DNA of 49,367 nt from a virus. The stretch is from the IMG/VR virus record IMGVR_UViG_3300031758_000123, positions 1 through 49,367 of that record. One strand, 5' to 3'. Within the stretch, counting starts at the first letter, position 1. Every line of letters begins with the position of its first letter. The notes beneath the pieces are model-generated. The model made no database searches. It saw only the letters and a list, made by a program, of their open reading frames with translations, and was not told the DNA's origin. Position numbers and translations under genes: made by a program. This document shows, in pieces, positions 1-9,031 of the stretch.

Positions 1-3000
1 TATTTGTAGAAACATCTTTAATGAGACCGGTATGTTTAAGAGTATCACTTTCTATATAATGTGCAACAAAACCAATATCGAGTGCATTACCTGTGTTATT
101 GTTTGCAAGAAGAATAATAGGATCATTGATAACAACATTATTTGAAGTATAAGTTGTTGTGTTTCCAGAAACAAATAAATTTCCTGTAACTGTTAAGTCA
201 CCTGAGATTGTACCACCAGAAGAATTTAATTTTGTATTGGCAGTATTGAATGAAGCTTGTGCAAGAACATTTGCAGAATTGGCCTGAGCATATGCACCAA
301 AGGAATAATTATTAATTGCATCTAATCTGGTATTCTGAGTGTTATCGACACCTTGAATTATGATTGTGTTGGACGATGCTGAGTTTGCTGTATTTCTGGC
401 ATATTGATCAACAGAAGAACCTACATTAATATTATTTGCAGCATTAAAAGCAGCTTGCGCTAATGAATTTGCAGAGTTGGCTTTGTCATAAGCATTTTGA
501 GCAAGCGTTGCAGTTGGAGACCAAACAGATAAAGCATCGGATGCAACCGCATATGCCAAATTTGCCTGAGCATATGAACTATTAGCGTAAGAATTTATGG
601 CTATAATTCTGGTATTTTGCCAAGTATCTACACCTTGAGTATAAATTGTGTTTGCACTTGCTGAGTTGGCTGTTAATCTAGCAACGTTGTCAATTGCATA
701 TTCACCACCAGTATTTGCTTTATTAAATGCGGCTTGTGCTAGTACATTAGCAGAGTTTGCTTTATCAAATGATGCCTGAATATAGGTATTTTGTGTTATA
801 TTGACTTCTGCTAATTTTGATGCCAATATATCAGCGGCTTCTGCCATGTTGTAAGCAGAATTGGCTTTATCAAATATTGTTTTACCATTAAATGTGATGC
901 TCTTATATGGTGTATCAGACGGATTGGTTGTTATTACAATACCATTTGCACCATTGATACGGATAATATCATCACCAACCGCATTAAGATCACCTTGACC
1001 AACAACATTCCATGTTGAGAATGTACTGCCTAAAGAAATCTTTACATTACCTTCTCCCATATCATAGACATGGAAACCAGTAAATGTATCAAATGCAATT
1101 GTAGAAACATTAGAAACAATATTACTATAAACATTTGAACTGTCTATAGAAGCAACTTTGAGCATTGGACTGGCATTATTTGCCTTATCAAATGCAGCTT
1201 GTATTCTGGTGTTTTGTGTGGTGTCTACACCTTGTATTACGGCAATATCAGCTGCATTTGTATTTGCTTTATTGAAAGCAGATTGTGCCAAATTGTTTGC
1301 AGCATTGGCCTGTGTATAAGCACCGCCTGCATATGAATCTACTGCTGTAATCCTAGTATTCTGTGTCGCATCTACACCTTGAGTGTAAACGGTATTTGAA
1401 GAAGCAGAGTTGGCTGTATCTCTAGAGTACTGATCTATTGCATTATTGGCTTTATTAAATGCAGACTGTGCTAAATTATTCGCTGCAATTGCTTGAGTGT
1501 ATGCACCATCAGCATATGAATCTACTGCTGCAATTCTGGTATTTTGCCATGTATCAACACCTTGAGTATAGATGGTGTTAGATGTTAGAGAATTTAATTT
1601 ATCGGTTAAATCGATACCATTTACAATGACAGATGTTGCAATTAAATTGCCTTTAAAATAATCTGCTTGAATATTTGCACGACTAAAACTACTGTCGTTC
1701 AAATCAATTAAAGAATTAGAAGTTACACCTGGTGTGTAACCATCAAAAAATAAAAATTCTTTTAAATTTGGATCTCTAAATAATCCTGCTTTACGAACTG
1801 TACCATCATTATATGTTCCAACAAAACCAAAATCTATAGCATCACTTAATGTATTGTTGTTTGCAAGAAGTAATAGTGATGCATCGATGTCTATACTTGC
1901 TGTATTTAAAGTTACTTCGGTACCAAGAACTGTTAAATTTCCTGTTACAGTCAAATTTTCCGTTATTGAAACATCACCGTTAATGGTGCCACCATTGTTA
2001 ACAAAATTATTGCCTACATTCGCCGCAGCAAAAGCAGCATTTAATCTTGTTGTTGTGGAAGATATTATATTGTTTTGATATGCATCTACGCCTTGTGTAT
2101 AAACAGTATTAGCCGATGCTGTATTTGCAACAGAAAATACGGTTTGTATTACATTATTTTGATGTAGATCTACACCCCGATTGTAAACGGTATTAGAAGA
2201 AATTTGATTCAGAAAATCTAATATATTTACGCCAGCAACAGTTGCCGTTTCAGAAATTAAATTTGCTTTAATGTAACCAGCAATTAAATTGGCTTTTATA
2301 AAAGACGCATCATTAATATTAATTAATGTATTTGCTTGAACTGTTTGTGTGTAATCTCTGAATAGAAAATATTCATCTAGATTTGGATCTCTAAACAAAC
2401 CAGTATAAGAATTTGCACCATTATTATAGAGTCCAACAAATCCAATATCAAAAGTATCACCTAAAACATTGTTGTTTGCTAAAAATATTATTGGATTATC
2501 AATCTGTAAACTGTTGGTATTTGTATATGTGGTGTTACCTTCAATTATGAAATCATCACCTACAGTTAAAGTACCAGTTATAGTAACATTTCCTGTAACT
2601 GTGCCGCCAGAACTTACAAATGTATTACCAACATTGGCTGCAGCAAATGCCGCATTGATTCTTGTATTTTGTGCCGCATCAACACCTTGTGTATAAACAG
2701 TATTGGCTGCAATTGTATTTGCAATGTCTCTTACAATCTGATCTATATCATCAGAAAGAGCATTGATGGTTATTGTTTTTGATGATGAGTTTGTTGAGAT
2801 GCTTACATTATTACCTGCAACAATACTTAAAGTATCTGTTGGTGAAGTTGCAAGTATTAATGTTGAGTTTGAATTGATCGTGGCAAAAGAGTCTGGTTGT
2901 ATGCCAACCAGATCCAGATCAAATGATGATATTTGATTATTAGCTCTCTTAAAAAATAATTTACCGTCAGCATAGTTAAGAGCTAATTCTCCAAACTGTA

Positions 3001-3061
3001 GACTTGACGGTATATTTCCTGTTACGCCAGAGCTTTTTAAACGAATTTTTGTATTTGCCAT
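1..3061 (-). CDS. Giant repetitive tail fibre protein (partial, C-terminus outside window)
   Basis: The first 1020 residues are visible, starting MANTKIRLK; the stop lies beyond base 1. An N-terminal virion-anchor type segment is followed by three copies of a roughly 100-residue module (near residues 157-263, 367-470 and 940-1020) with the signature 'LxVxGNLTVxG ... LxLANNN ... DIGFV ... GLFRD'. These are separated by Ala/Asn-rich coiled-coil stretches with recurring 'QGVDxxQNTRI' and 'AQAAFNKANSA' units. This layout predicts a long, thin trimeric fibre with beta modules interspersed. The same module occurs in the 554- and 643-residue fibre genes nearby. A TATAAATA box lies 36 nt upstream. 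Its role as a long or distal tail fibre is inferred from repeats and position; no receptor-binding tip is visible because the 3' end is missing. Confidence 0.8.
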   Translation of the reverse strand, partial: MANTKIRLKSSGVTGNIPSSLQFGELALNYADGKLFFKRANNQISSFDLDLVGIQPDSFATINSNSTLILATSPTDTLSIVAGNNVSISTNSSSKTITINALSDDIDQIVRDIANTIAANTVYTQGVDAAQNTRINAAFAAANVGNTFVSSGGTVTGNVTITGTLTVGDDFIIEGNTTYTNTNSLQIDNPIIFLANNNVLGDTFDIGFVGLYNNGANSYTGLFRDPNLDEYFLFRDYTQTVQANTLININDASFIKANLIAGYIKANLISETATVAGVNILDFLNQISSNTVYNRGVDLHQNNVIQTVFSVANTASANTVYTQGVDAYQNNIISSTTTRLNAAFAAANVGNNFVNNGGTINGDVSITENLTVTGNLTVLGTEVTLNTASIDIDASLLLLANNNTLSDAIDFGFVGTYNDGTVRKAGLFRDPNLKEFLFFDGYTPGVTSNSLIDLNDSSFSRANIQADYFKGNLIATSVIVNGIDLTDKLNSLTSNTIYTQGVDTWQNTRIAAVDSYADGAYTQAIAANNLAQSAFNKANNAIDQYSRDTANSASSNTVYTQGVDATQNTRITAVDSYAGGAYTQANAANNLAQSAFNKANTNAADIAVIQGVDTTQNTRIQAAFDKANNASPMLKVASIDSSNVYSNIVSNVSTIAFDTFTGFHVYDMGEGNVKISLGSTFSTWNVVGQGDLNAVGDDIIRINGANGIVITTNPSDTPYKSITFNGKTIFDKANSAYNMAEAADILASKLAEVNITQNTYIQASFDKANSANVLAQAAFNKANTGGEYAIDNVARLTANSASANTIYTQGVDTWQNTRIIAINSYANSSYAQANLAYAVASDALSVWSPTATLAQNAYDKANSANSLAQAAFNAANNINVGSSVDQYARNTANSASSNTIIIQGVDNTQNTRLDAINNYSFGAYAQANSANVLAQASFNTANTKLNSSGGTISGDLTVTGNLFVSGNTTTYTSNNVVINDPIILLANNNTGNALDIGFVAHYIESDTLKHTGLIKDVSTN

Positions 3062-3064
3062 TTA

Positions 3065-3571
3065 CTAAAAACTTCCACCGTCTTTCGTATTTTCTTTATT
3101 TATAGATGATTCTTCAACAACTTCTTTTGCTTTTGGAGAATCAACTTTACGTCTTTGAGCAGGAGTTAATTGTAAATATTCAATTTTTTTATTTAATTTG
3201 GCAATAACTTCATCTTTTTCTTCAATGGTCTTTTGTGCTTTAGATAATTCAGACCTAAAAGTTTTAATATGTTCTACTTGATGTTTTGTTTTATCATATT
3301 CAGTTTCTTTATCTTTGATAGCTTCAAGTTTTTTTGTTAACTCATTAACAGCATCTTTTAAAGATTTTATTTCTTGAGTTTCAAAATTGTTTTTATTTGT
3401 TTTTAGTGTTTGAAGTTCTTCATCAAAGTTTTTTAACTGAAATTCATATGTTTCAATTACTTCTTTGCTAATTCTTTCGTTAGCTTGTAATGATATATTT
3501 CTCAACAAAGCATCATTTAAAGTACTAGCCAAAATATCAATGTAATAATTAATATACTTATCATTTTCCAT
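3065..3571 (-). CDS. Coiled-coil structural or assembly protein ending DGGSF
   Basis: This 168-residue protein is almost entirely alpha-helical, with heptad-like Leu/Ile/Lys/Glu spacing from about residue 25 to 145 and no recognisable enzymatic motif. The start is well supported by an AGGAG ribosome site 8 nt upstream of ATG. It lies between two giant fibre genes and ends with DGGSF, a C-terminus like those of the three genes upstream of it (EGGTF, DAGTF, DSGRY). A fibre-associated linker, a trimerisation partner or an assembly scaffold would all fit; the sequence cannot distinguish them. Confidence 0.6.
   Translation of the reverse strand: MENDKYINYYIDILASTLNDALLRNISLQANERISKEVIETYEFQLKNFDEELQTLKTNKNNFETQEIKSLKDAVNELTKKLEAIKDKETEYDKTKHQVEHIKTFRSELSKAQKTIEEKDEVIAKLNKKIEYLQLTPAQRRKVDSPKAKEVVEESSINKENTKDGGSF
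3097..3104 (-). promoter_or_regulatory. T4-type late promoter box TATAAATA
   Basis: Exact match on the minus strand to the T4 late -10 element TATAAATA, inside the end of the coiled-coil gene and 36 nt upstream of the giant fibre start at 3061. The phage carries a gp33 coactivator gene, so gp55/gp33-type late promoters are expected. No experimental support. Confidence 0.55.
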
Positions 3572-3602
3572 AACAAACTCCTATTCATTAAACAATTATA
3601 TA

Positions 3603-5267
3603 TTAGAATGTTCCACCCTCTAATGTTGTGGACCAAACAGGAGTTCCAGAAGAATTTACGGTTAATATTTGACTTGACCAATCTTGATCAGCGCCTTCAG
3701 CTCCTGCAGCTGCTGTAACTTGTAATGCTCCTGTTCCATTTCCATATATGATACCTTTTGTAGTTGCAGATGCAAATCCTGTACCACCTTGTGGAACTGT
3801 TAAACCTGATATTGCTGAACCTGTTGCAGCAGTTAATCTACCATAAGCATCAACAGTTACAGAAGTTATTGTATTGTTTGTGGCAAGAGAACCTGTTAGT
3901 GTATAAGTTGTGTTTGCAAGAGAAGAAAATCCTTCTGCGCCAGCAATTAATATACCACCTGTAGTATAAGAAGAAGAACCGGTACCACCACGAGCATAAG
4001 GAAGAACACCAGAAATTAATTGAGAGGTGTCAATTGCAATATTTTCTACAGTTGCGGATGTAGCTCTACCATAATCATCAACTGTTAATGCCGATATTGT
4101 TCTGTTATTTCCTAAAGTTGGTCCTGTTAGTGTGAATAAAGAATTGGCTAAAGACTTTAATGCATTAGTTCCATCACCAATAACAATTTGTCCAGCTGAA
4201 AATGTATTTGTTCCTGTACCACCAGACCCTACAGGTAGTGCTGTGCTTAAAGCTAAAGAACCAGAAGAAATTGTTGTTGCAATTACATTACCTTTGAAGT
4301 AATTGGCATTGACATTTGCCTTTGCAAAAGTAGCGTGTGAAGTGTCAATTGTATTATTTGAATTTATTTCTGGATCATAGTCAGCAAATACATAATATTC
4401 TTGGTTTGTGGCACTTCTAAAGAAACCAGTATGTGAATTTACTCCTATGCCACCATGGTGAGCAATAAAGCCAATGTCTACTGTGTCAGTAGTATAATTA
4501 TTGCCAGCTAAAAATATTAATGAATCTTCAAGTCTTAATGTACTTGTTTCAATTACTGTTGAGTTACCCAATACGGTTAAGTTACCAGTAACAACTAAAT
4601 CTTTATCTGCGGCAATTCTTAAACTAGTATTGATTATCTGTTCGCCACCTGAAGTGTTTGCACGAACAACGGTATTATCAACACTTAATGTTACATTATC
4701 AAGACCAACATTACTTGTAATACCTTCACCACCAATTACAGTAAGTGTATCGCCGCCAGAAACTTCACTTGTTCCTGAGTCACCATTCAAAGTAAAGGAT
4801 GTTGAAATTGGATTTGTTGTAACACTTGTAATACGACCATTTGCAGCAACAGTAATTGTTGGAATCGATGTGCCAGAACCAAATGTTCCTGCGGTTGTTA
4901 CATTTGAAAGATTTGCAGAAAGTGCTACGGCTCCTGTACCATCAAATGATACAGCTGATGCAATAACTTCACCACCTATGGAGAAGTTTCTGCCTGTTTC
5001 TAATGCAGTTGCGGTGTTTGAATTACCATATAATCTACCATAAAATGCACCATTTGCATCTCTTTTAACTAATGTATTAAATGCATTTGCAGCTGTTGCC
5101 GTTCCAATGTCTGCTATAGAAGTACCACCAATCGCTATTGGACCACCACCGGTAGTACCAATAAACAAGGTATTTGAAGCATAGGAATACGCCAGTTCAC
5201 CAGGTGATAAAGATGTGGGTGTACTAGTGACTAGTGATCGTTTTATCTGAATTCTTGTATTGGCCAT
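3603..5267 (-). CDS. Tail fibre protein with beta module and GGTG repeats
   Basis: The protein has 554 residues and starts MANTRIQIKRS, like the neighbouring giant fibre (MANTKIRLK), which suggests the same attachment point on the virion. Residues about 225-330 form the 'GNLTVLGNSTV ... DIGFIAHHGG ... GFFRS' module shared with other fibres. The C-terminal part has three 'GGTG-x(n)-GxxxxG' units typical of phage tail fibres (near residues 350, 430 and 490). It ends LEGGTF. An AAGGA ribosome site precedes the ATG. A late-promoter-like AATAAATA lies 27 nt upstream. Role inferred: a structural fibre of the adsorption apparatus. Confidence 0.75.
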   Translation of the reverse strand: MANTRIQIKRSLVTSTPTSLSPGELAYSYASNTLFIGTTGGGPIAIGGTSIADIGTATAANAFNTLVKRDANGAFYGRLYGNSNTATALETGRNFSIGGEVIASAVSFDGTGAVALSANLSNVTTAGTFGSGTSIPTITVAANGRITSVTTNPISTSFTLNGDSGTSEVSGGDTLTVIGGEGITSNVGLDNVTLSVDNTVVRANTSGGEQIINTSLRIAADKDLVVTGNLTVLGNSTVIETSTLRLEDSLIFLAGNNYTTDTVDIGFIAHHGGIGVNSHTGFFRSATNQEYYVFADYDPEINSNNTIDTSHATFAKANVNANYFKGNVIATTISSGSLALSTALPVGSGGTGTNTFSAGQIVIGDGTNALKSLANSLFTLTGPTLGNNRTISALTVDDYGRATSATVENIAIDTSQLISGVLPYARGGTGSSSYTTGGILIAGAEGFSSLANTTYTLTGSLATNNTITSVTVDAYGRLTAATGSAISGLTVPQGGTGFASATTKGIIYGNGTGALQVTAAAGAEGADQDWSSQILTVNSSGTPVWSTTLEGGTF

Positions 5268-5293
5268 TTTCTATCCTTGCATAGATTCTATGG

Positions 5294-5301
5294 TATTTAT
5301 T
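5294..5301 (-). promoter_or_regulatory. Late-promoter-like box AATAAATA
   Basis: One mismatch from TATAAATA on the minus strand, 27 nt upstream of the 554-residue fibre start, the same spacing as the exact matches elsewhere in the window. It overlaps the stop region of the 1002-residue fibre gene. Confidence 0.35.
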
Positions 5302-8300
5302 AAAAAGTCCCTGCATCAATTATGCCACCATAATCTGTGGAATATAATGATCCTGCGAAAATTGCACCAGCCACACCAGCTCCACCAGCGAGTATTAAAT
5401 CTCCAGAATTTGTATTTACAGATGGAAAACCACCAGCTATTCTCAATGTTCCGGTCATTGTATCACCTGGTCTTTGAACAGCATTTGTAGTCTGACTTAA
5501 TGCTGTTGTTGCATCAATTAAGGCTTGTGCAGCATAACCGTATGCCACATTTGCACTATCAAAAGCTGCGGCCGCATAGTTAAAGGATGAGTTTGCAGTA
5601 TTTCTTGCATACTGATCAACATTGTTTGGTAAAGTGGCATCAATTGCTTGTTGAGCTAAGGCTAATGCTTGTGAGATTCTATTATTCTGTGTACCATCAA
5701 CATTAGATTGATATTGTATCTGACTATTGATATCATTAATGGTGCCTGCAAAAGACTCTACTGTAGAGATTGCAAGATTTGCTTTATTGAAAGCGGAATT
5801 AATTGCTGATTGTTGAGAATTGGCTTTATCAAAAGCTAATTGTGCCGTTACTTGTACAGTATTGGCTTTATTAAACGCAGCCTGTGCATGAGAAAATGCA
5901 GAATTAGTTCTGCTGAATACCAAATCAGTATAAGTTATTGCAGAGTTTGCTCTATCATAAGCACCATTAGCTTTTGATCTTGCGTAACTATCTGTAGAAG
6001 ATATGGTAACATTAGCGGAATTAGCTTTGTCAAATGCTGCTTGAGCTAATATTGTTGCATCATTAGATTTTGAAAAACTTGCTTGAGAATAATTAGTTAG
6101 ATAAGCAATGTCTGTTCGTGCAACAGTATCTATTTGATAAACACTATTTGATTTTGCATATGCAGCTTGTGCAATATTAAGTGCCGAATTTGCTGTTATA
6201 CTTGTTGCATTTACTCTTGATCGAGCCCAAGGGTCAACATTATAAACAGTAACATCAACGTTTGCCAATGCACCAGAAGAAACAACAATATTATTTGCAT
6301 CAACCCATCTTAATGTTCCAAAACCATCTGTCGATAGAATTTGGCCCATTTGACCAAAAGAACCATCAGCATATATTCCACCATCAATATAAAGATTATA
6401 CCAATGATGTGATATGTCACCTAAATTTTGGCCTAGTACCTTTGGAGATATATCACCATCAAGTTCAATACTTCCATCAATGTTGAGCATTCCTGAACCA
6501 ACATTAATATTTGGAACAAATAATGTATTTGTTGAAGAATCAAATCTTAAATTTGCAGAACTACCAAAAATACCATTATTGTTATATTGAACCCAAGTAT
6601 TATTTCCTGTAATTGTTGTTACGCCATTTGCTTTATTGAAAGCGGCTTGCGCTAATGAATTTGCAGAGTTGGCTTTATTAAATGCTGATTGTGCTGAATC
6701 TGTGGCTGCATTTGCTTTATTGAAAGCAGCTGGATTATATGTGTAATTGTTTGCATAATCATATGCGGCTTGTGCTATACCTCTTATATGAAGAATTTCA
6801 TCATCTTGTATAATATTTTGTGCTTGAGCTTCAAATGCTTCTGTAAGTGCAGTATTAGCTTGTCCAAAAGCTAATTGTGAATATGTTATTGTAGAGTTTG
6901 CTCTTGCGTATGCCGACTGTGAATAATTATCAATTGCTGATATTCTGGTATTCTGTGTTGTATTAACGCCAGCTTGATATGATATAGAAGAATTGGCTGT
7001 GTTTAATGCACCTTGTAAATACTGACCTTTTAAAGAAGCATCTATAGCGGTATTGTCTGCACCAAAAGCAAGAAGGAACGCATCGTTGGCACGGTCAAAT
7101 ACTGTAGATACTCTAGATGATACTGCATTAATATTATTGTTTTGTGTGGTATTAGTAGCAAACAATATAGAAATATTTGCATTTGCAGCATTGATCGCAC
7201 CTTGCAAGTAAGAAATATTTGCAGATACATTTGTTGCATTGGCTGCATTAAATGCCAGTTGAGATATTGTTTGTGCAGTATTGGCTGCTGCATAGGCCGC
7301 ATCTAATCTGTCTGATAGACCAGTTACACGGGTGTTTTGTGAAATATTTATTAATGAAACAACATCAATATTTGCATTAGCCGTATTCAATGCACCTTGT
7401 AAATAGTTTGCCAAATTGGCTGCACTATTGGCTTGATTGAAAGATGCTTGAGAAATTGAAGATGTGGAATTTGCTTTGGTGAAAGCTGCATCTAATCTGG
7501 TACTAGTTTGGCTTATCTGAGTGTTCTGCCAGTCATTTAGATTGTTTAATCTTTCTATGTTGACATTCGCACGGTCTAAACCACCTTGTAAGTACAATGT
7601 ATTTGCCGATGCGGTATTAGCCTTATCAAATGCAGATGCAACAGATGGCTGAAGTGCAATAGTATTGGCTGAAGCAGAGTATGCAATCGTATTTGCAGTA
7701 TTTGCTTGTGTATAAGCATTGGCTGCGGCTAGTTCTACATGACCTAGTCTGGTGTTCTGTGTTGCATCGATGCCATACAGAACAGTTATGTCTGATACTG
7801 CACCAGACACCAGAGGTTGTAATGTTACTGTGTTGGCTGATGCAGAATATGCAACTGTGTTAGCTGCATTTGCAATAGATAGTGCGGCTTGTGCGGCTAC
7901 ATTTGCAGATATTCCATTGGCTGCAGCCGAAGTTGCAAGAATGTTGGCTGCATTGGCCAAATCGTATGCAGAATTTGCTTTGTTGCTGGCAAAAGTAATG
8001 CTATTATTTTGAGTTGTTTGTATGCCAAAAAGATAACCTATATTGGCTTCAACTGCATCAACTTCTACTTTTAATGTTACTGTGTTAACTGAAGCTAGAG
8101 TTGCAGTATTTTGTGCATTATTGGCTGCATTGAATACTATCTGTAAATCTCTGGATATATCAGAATCAATAATCTCAACAACAGAATTGACACCATTTAC
8201 AGATTTACCAATGTATAGTGTATTGGATACAAAAGAATAAGCTAACTGGCCATCTTCTAGAAAAGCTGGTGCTGTATTACTATATGAACGAAGAATCTGA

Positions 8301-8308
8301 TCGGCCAT
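5300..8308 (-). CDS. Long coiled-coil tail fibre with 14-residue repeats
   Basis: The protein has 1002 residues. After a short N-terminal anchor (MADQILRSYSNTAPAF), almost the whole chain is built of Ala/Asn-rich helical repeats such as AFNKANSANSLAQA, with a 14-residue (two-heptad) period best seen near residues 520-570, mixed with 'TQNTRI' units. A beta-rich island lies around residues 575-670 (NTWVQYNNNG, SFGQMGQILSTDGFGTLRW). It ends GTF (DAGTF). This composition suggests a trimeric coiled-coil shaft. Its ATG overlaps the TAA of the upstream 84-residue gene, so the two are translationally coupled. Function as a fibre shaft is inferred from repeats and neighbours. Confidence 0.75.
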   Translation of the reverse strand: MADQILRSYSNTAPAFLEDGQLAYSFVSNTLYIGKSVNGVNSVVEIIDSDISRDLQIVFNAANNAQNTATLASVNTVTLKVEVDAVEANIGYLFGIQTTQNNSITFASNKANSAYDLANAANILATSAAANGISANVAAQAALSIANAANTVAYSASANTVTLQPLVSGAVSDITVLYGIDATQNTRLGHVELAAANAYTQANTANTIAYSASANTIALQPSVASAFDKANTASANTLYLQGGLDRANVNIERLNNLNDWQNTQISQTSTRLDAAFTKANSTSSISQASFNQANSAANLANYLQGALNTANANIDVVSLINISQNTRVTGLSDRLDAAYAAANTAQTISQLAFNAANATNVSANISYLQGAINAANANISILFATNTTQNNNINAVSSRVSTVFDRANDAFLLAFGADNTAIDASLKGQYLQGALNTANSSISYQAGVNTTQNTRISAIDNYSQSAYARANSTITYSQLAFGQANTALTEAFEAQAQNIIQDDEILHIRGIAQAAYDYANNYTYNPAAFNKANAATDSAQSAFNKANSANSLAQAAFNKANGVTTITGNNTWVQYNNNGIFGSSANLRFDSSTNTLFVPNINVGSGMLNIDGSIELDGDISPKVLGQNLGDISHHWYNLYIDGGIYADGSFGQMGQILSTDGFGTLRWVDANNIVVSSGALANVDVTVYNVDPWARSRVNATSITANSALNIAQAAYAKSNSVYQIDTVARTDIAYLTNYSQASFSKSNDATILAQAAFDKANSANVTISSTDSYARSKANGAYDRANSAITYTDLVFSRTNSAFSHAQAAFNKANTVQVTAQLAFDKANSQQSAINSAFNKANLAISTVESFAGTINDINSQIQYQSNVDGTQNNRISQALALAQQAIDATLPNNVDQYARNTANSSFNYAAAAFDSANVAYGYAAQALIDATTALSQTTNAVQRPGDTMTGTLRIAGGFPSVNTNSGDLILAGGAGVAGAIFAGSLYSTDYGGIIDAGTF

Positions 8309-8562
8309 TAGTATCTTCCAGAATCCGTGCCACTAATCTGTGACAAGAATGTTGACACAGGAATGGTTTCAAACTTACCTGTGTTTGCATTGTATACAAT
8401 TACGGAATTATTGGCCAGTTGAGTTGTGTCCATATCAGTCAGAGATTTCAATGTTCTACTGCCATATGATATGGTAGATACCTTTGCCTTGGTATCTTTA
8501 ACTTCTACTTTTACGGTAGATAAACTAGTTGGTGTGATTTTGACACGAATGTTTGATGACAT
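8308..8562 (-). CDS. Small virion protein ending DSGRY
   Basis: This 84-residue protein contains 'LTDMDTTQLANNSVIVYN-x-NTGKFE', a motif known from structural proteins of aquatic T4-like phages, where it recurs in tail fibres. It lies between an Ig-like protein and the 1002-residue shaft, overlapping the latter by one base (TAATG). The C-terminus DSGRY resembles the EGGTF, DAGTF and DGGSF ends of the following genes. Probably a small fibre-base or connector protein; exact role unknown. Confidence 0.55.
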   Translation of the reverse strand: MSSNIRVKITPTSLSTVKVEVKDTKAKVSTISYGSRTLKSLTDMDTTQLANNSVIVYNANTGKFETIPVSTFLSQISGTDSGRY

Positions 8563-8565
8563 TTT

Positions 8566-8904
8566 CTACCTTGTGACAGCTGGAGAAACCTCAAAGATTC
8601 CCTCCAAGATCCTAGTTGTTGTATTATTTGCACTTTCTCTAATGATAGTGTCATAAACATAACGACCAGGAGCAATATTTGCTGTCACAGTTGCAGGTAG
8701 TGTAAGTGTAATGGTACCTTCAGACACATTTATAGATGTCGAAAAGGTTGCTGTTGCGTTTGCAGAGTAATATGACTTACGAATCTGGCTATTTGCTGTA
8801 TAACCAGTCAAGTCATAATTTTGATTGTAGGCGTCATCGACCGTTATTGTTATTGTAAAAGTCGAGCCTTGTTCGGCGAATAGGTTGGAGTATGCAGCTG
8901 GCAT
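8566..8904 (-). CDS. Ig-like/BppU-type beta-sandwich virion protein
   Basis: A protein of 112 residues with a single predicted beta-sandwich. The order 'GSTFTITITVDDAYNQNYDL' then 'TGYTANSQIRKS', 'GTITLTLPATVTANI', 'PGRYVYD' and 'RILEGIFEVSPAVTR' matches small baseplate/tail proteins of aquatic myoviruses that resemble the N-terminal domain of upper-baseplate (BppU-like) proteins. A GAGG site precedes the ATG, and an ACTAAATA late-type box lies 30 nt upstream. Likely a fibre-attachment or decoration subunit. Confidence 0.6.
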   Translation of the reverse strand: MPAAYSNLFAEQGSTFTITITVDDAYNQNYDLTGYTANSQIRKSYYSANATATFSTSINVSEGTITLTLPATVTANIAPGRYVYDTIIRESANNTTTRILEGIFEVSPAVTR

Positions 8905-9031
8905 TGTTTCCTCATTAAAAAAACCTTCTGGACTATTTAGTTGCCATTAGGACGCCAGGAGTAAAATCGCTTTTTTAAGACCAGGAAAGCGTCCGGAGTT
9001 TTTTTGGGCCGGAACGAAAATTTTCGAAATT
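8905..9031. other. Structured intergenic region between fibre-cluster genes
   Basis: About 127 nt without a gene, unusually long for this block. It holds an inverted repeat GGACGC (8950-8955) / GCGTCC (8989-8994), two copies of CCAGGA inside it, a T run after the right arm on the plus strand, and a near-palindrome around 9017-9033 (AAAATTTTCGAAATTTT). On the minus strand it contains an ACTAAATA box. It could combine a transcript end or pause for the 223-residue gene with a new promoter for the fibre genes. Confidence 0.35.
8934..8941 (-). promoter_or_regulatory. Late-promoter-like box ACTAAATA
   Basis: The minus-strand motif shares TAAATA with the T4 late element and sits 30 nt upstream of the Ig-like gene start at 8904, within the only sizeable gap in the fibre cluster. 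Confidence 0.35.

Noticed and set aside
4501-5043. Plus-strand 180-codon frame
   Set aside because: It is antisense to the 554-residue fibre, with no ribosome site; long antisense frames arise from the Ala/Thr/Asn-rich repeats.
5300-8308. CRISPR-like regular repeats
   Set aside because: The repeats are continuous coding sequence with a 42-base period encoding coiled-coil units and no unique spacers.
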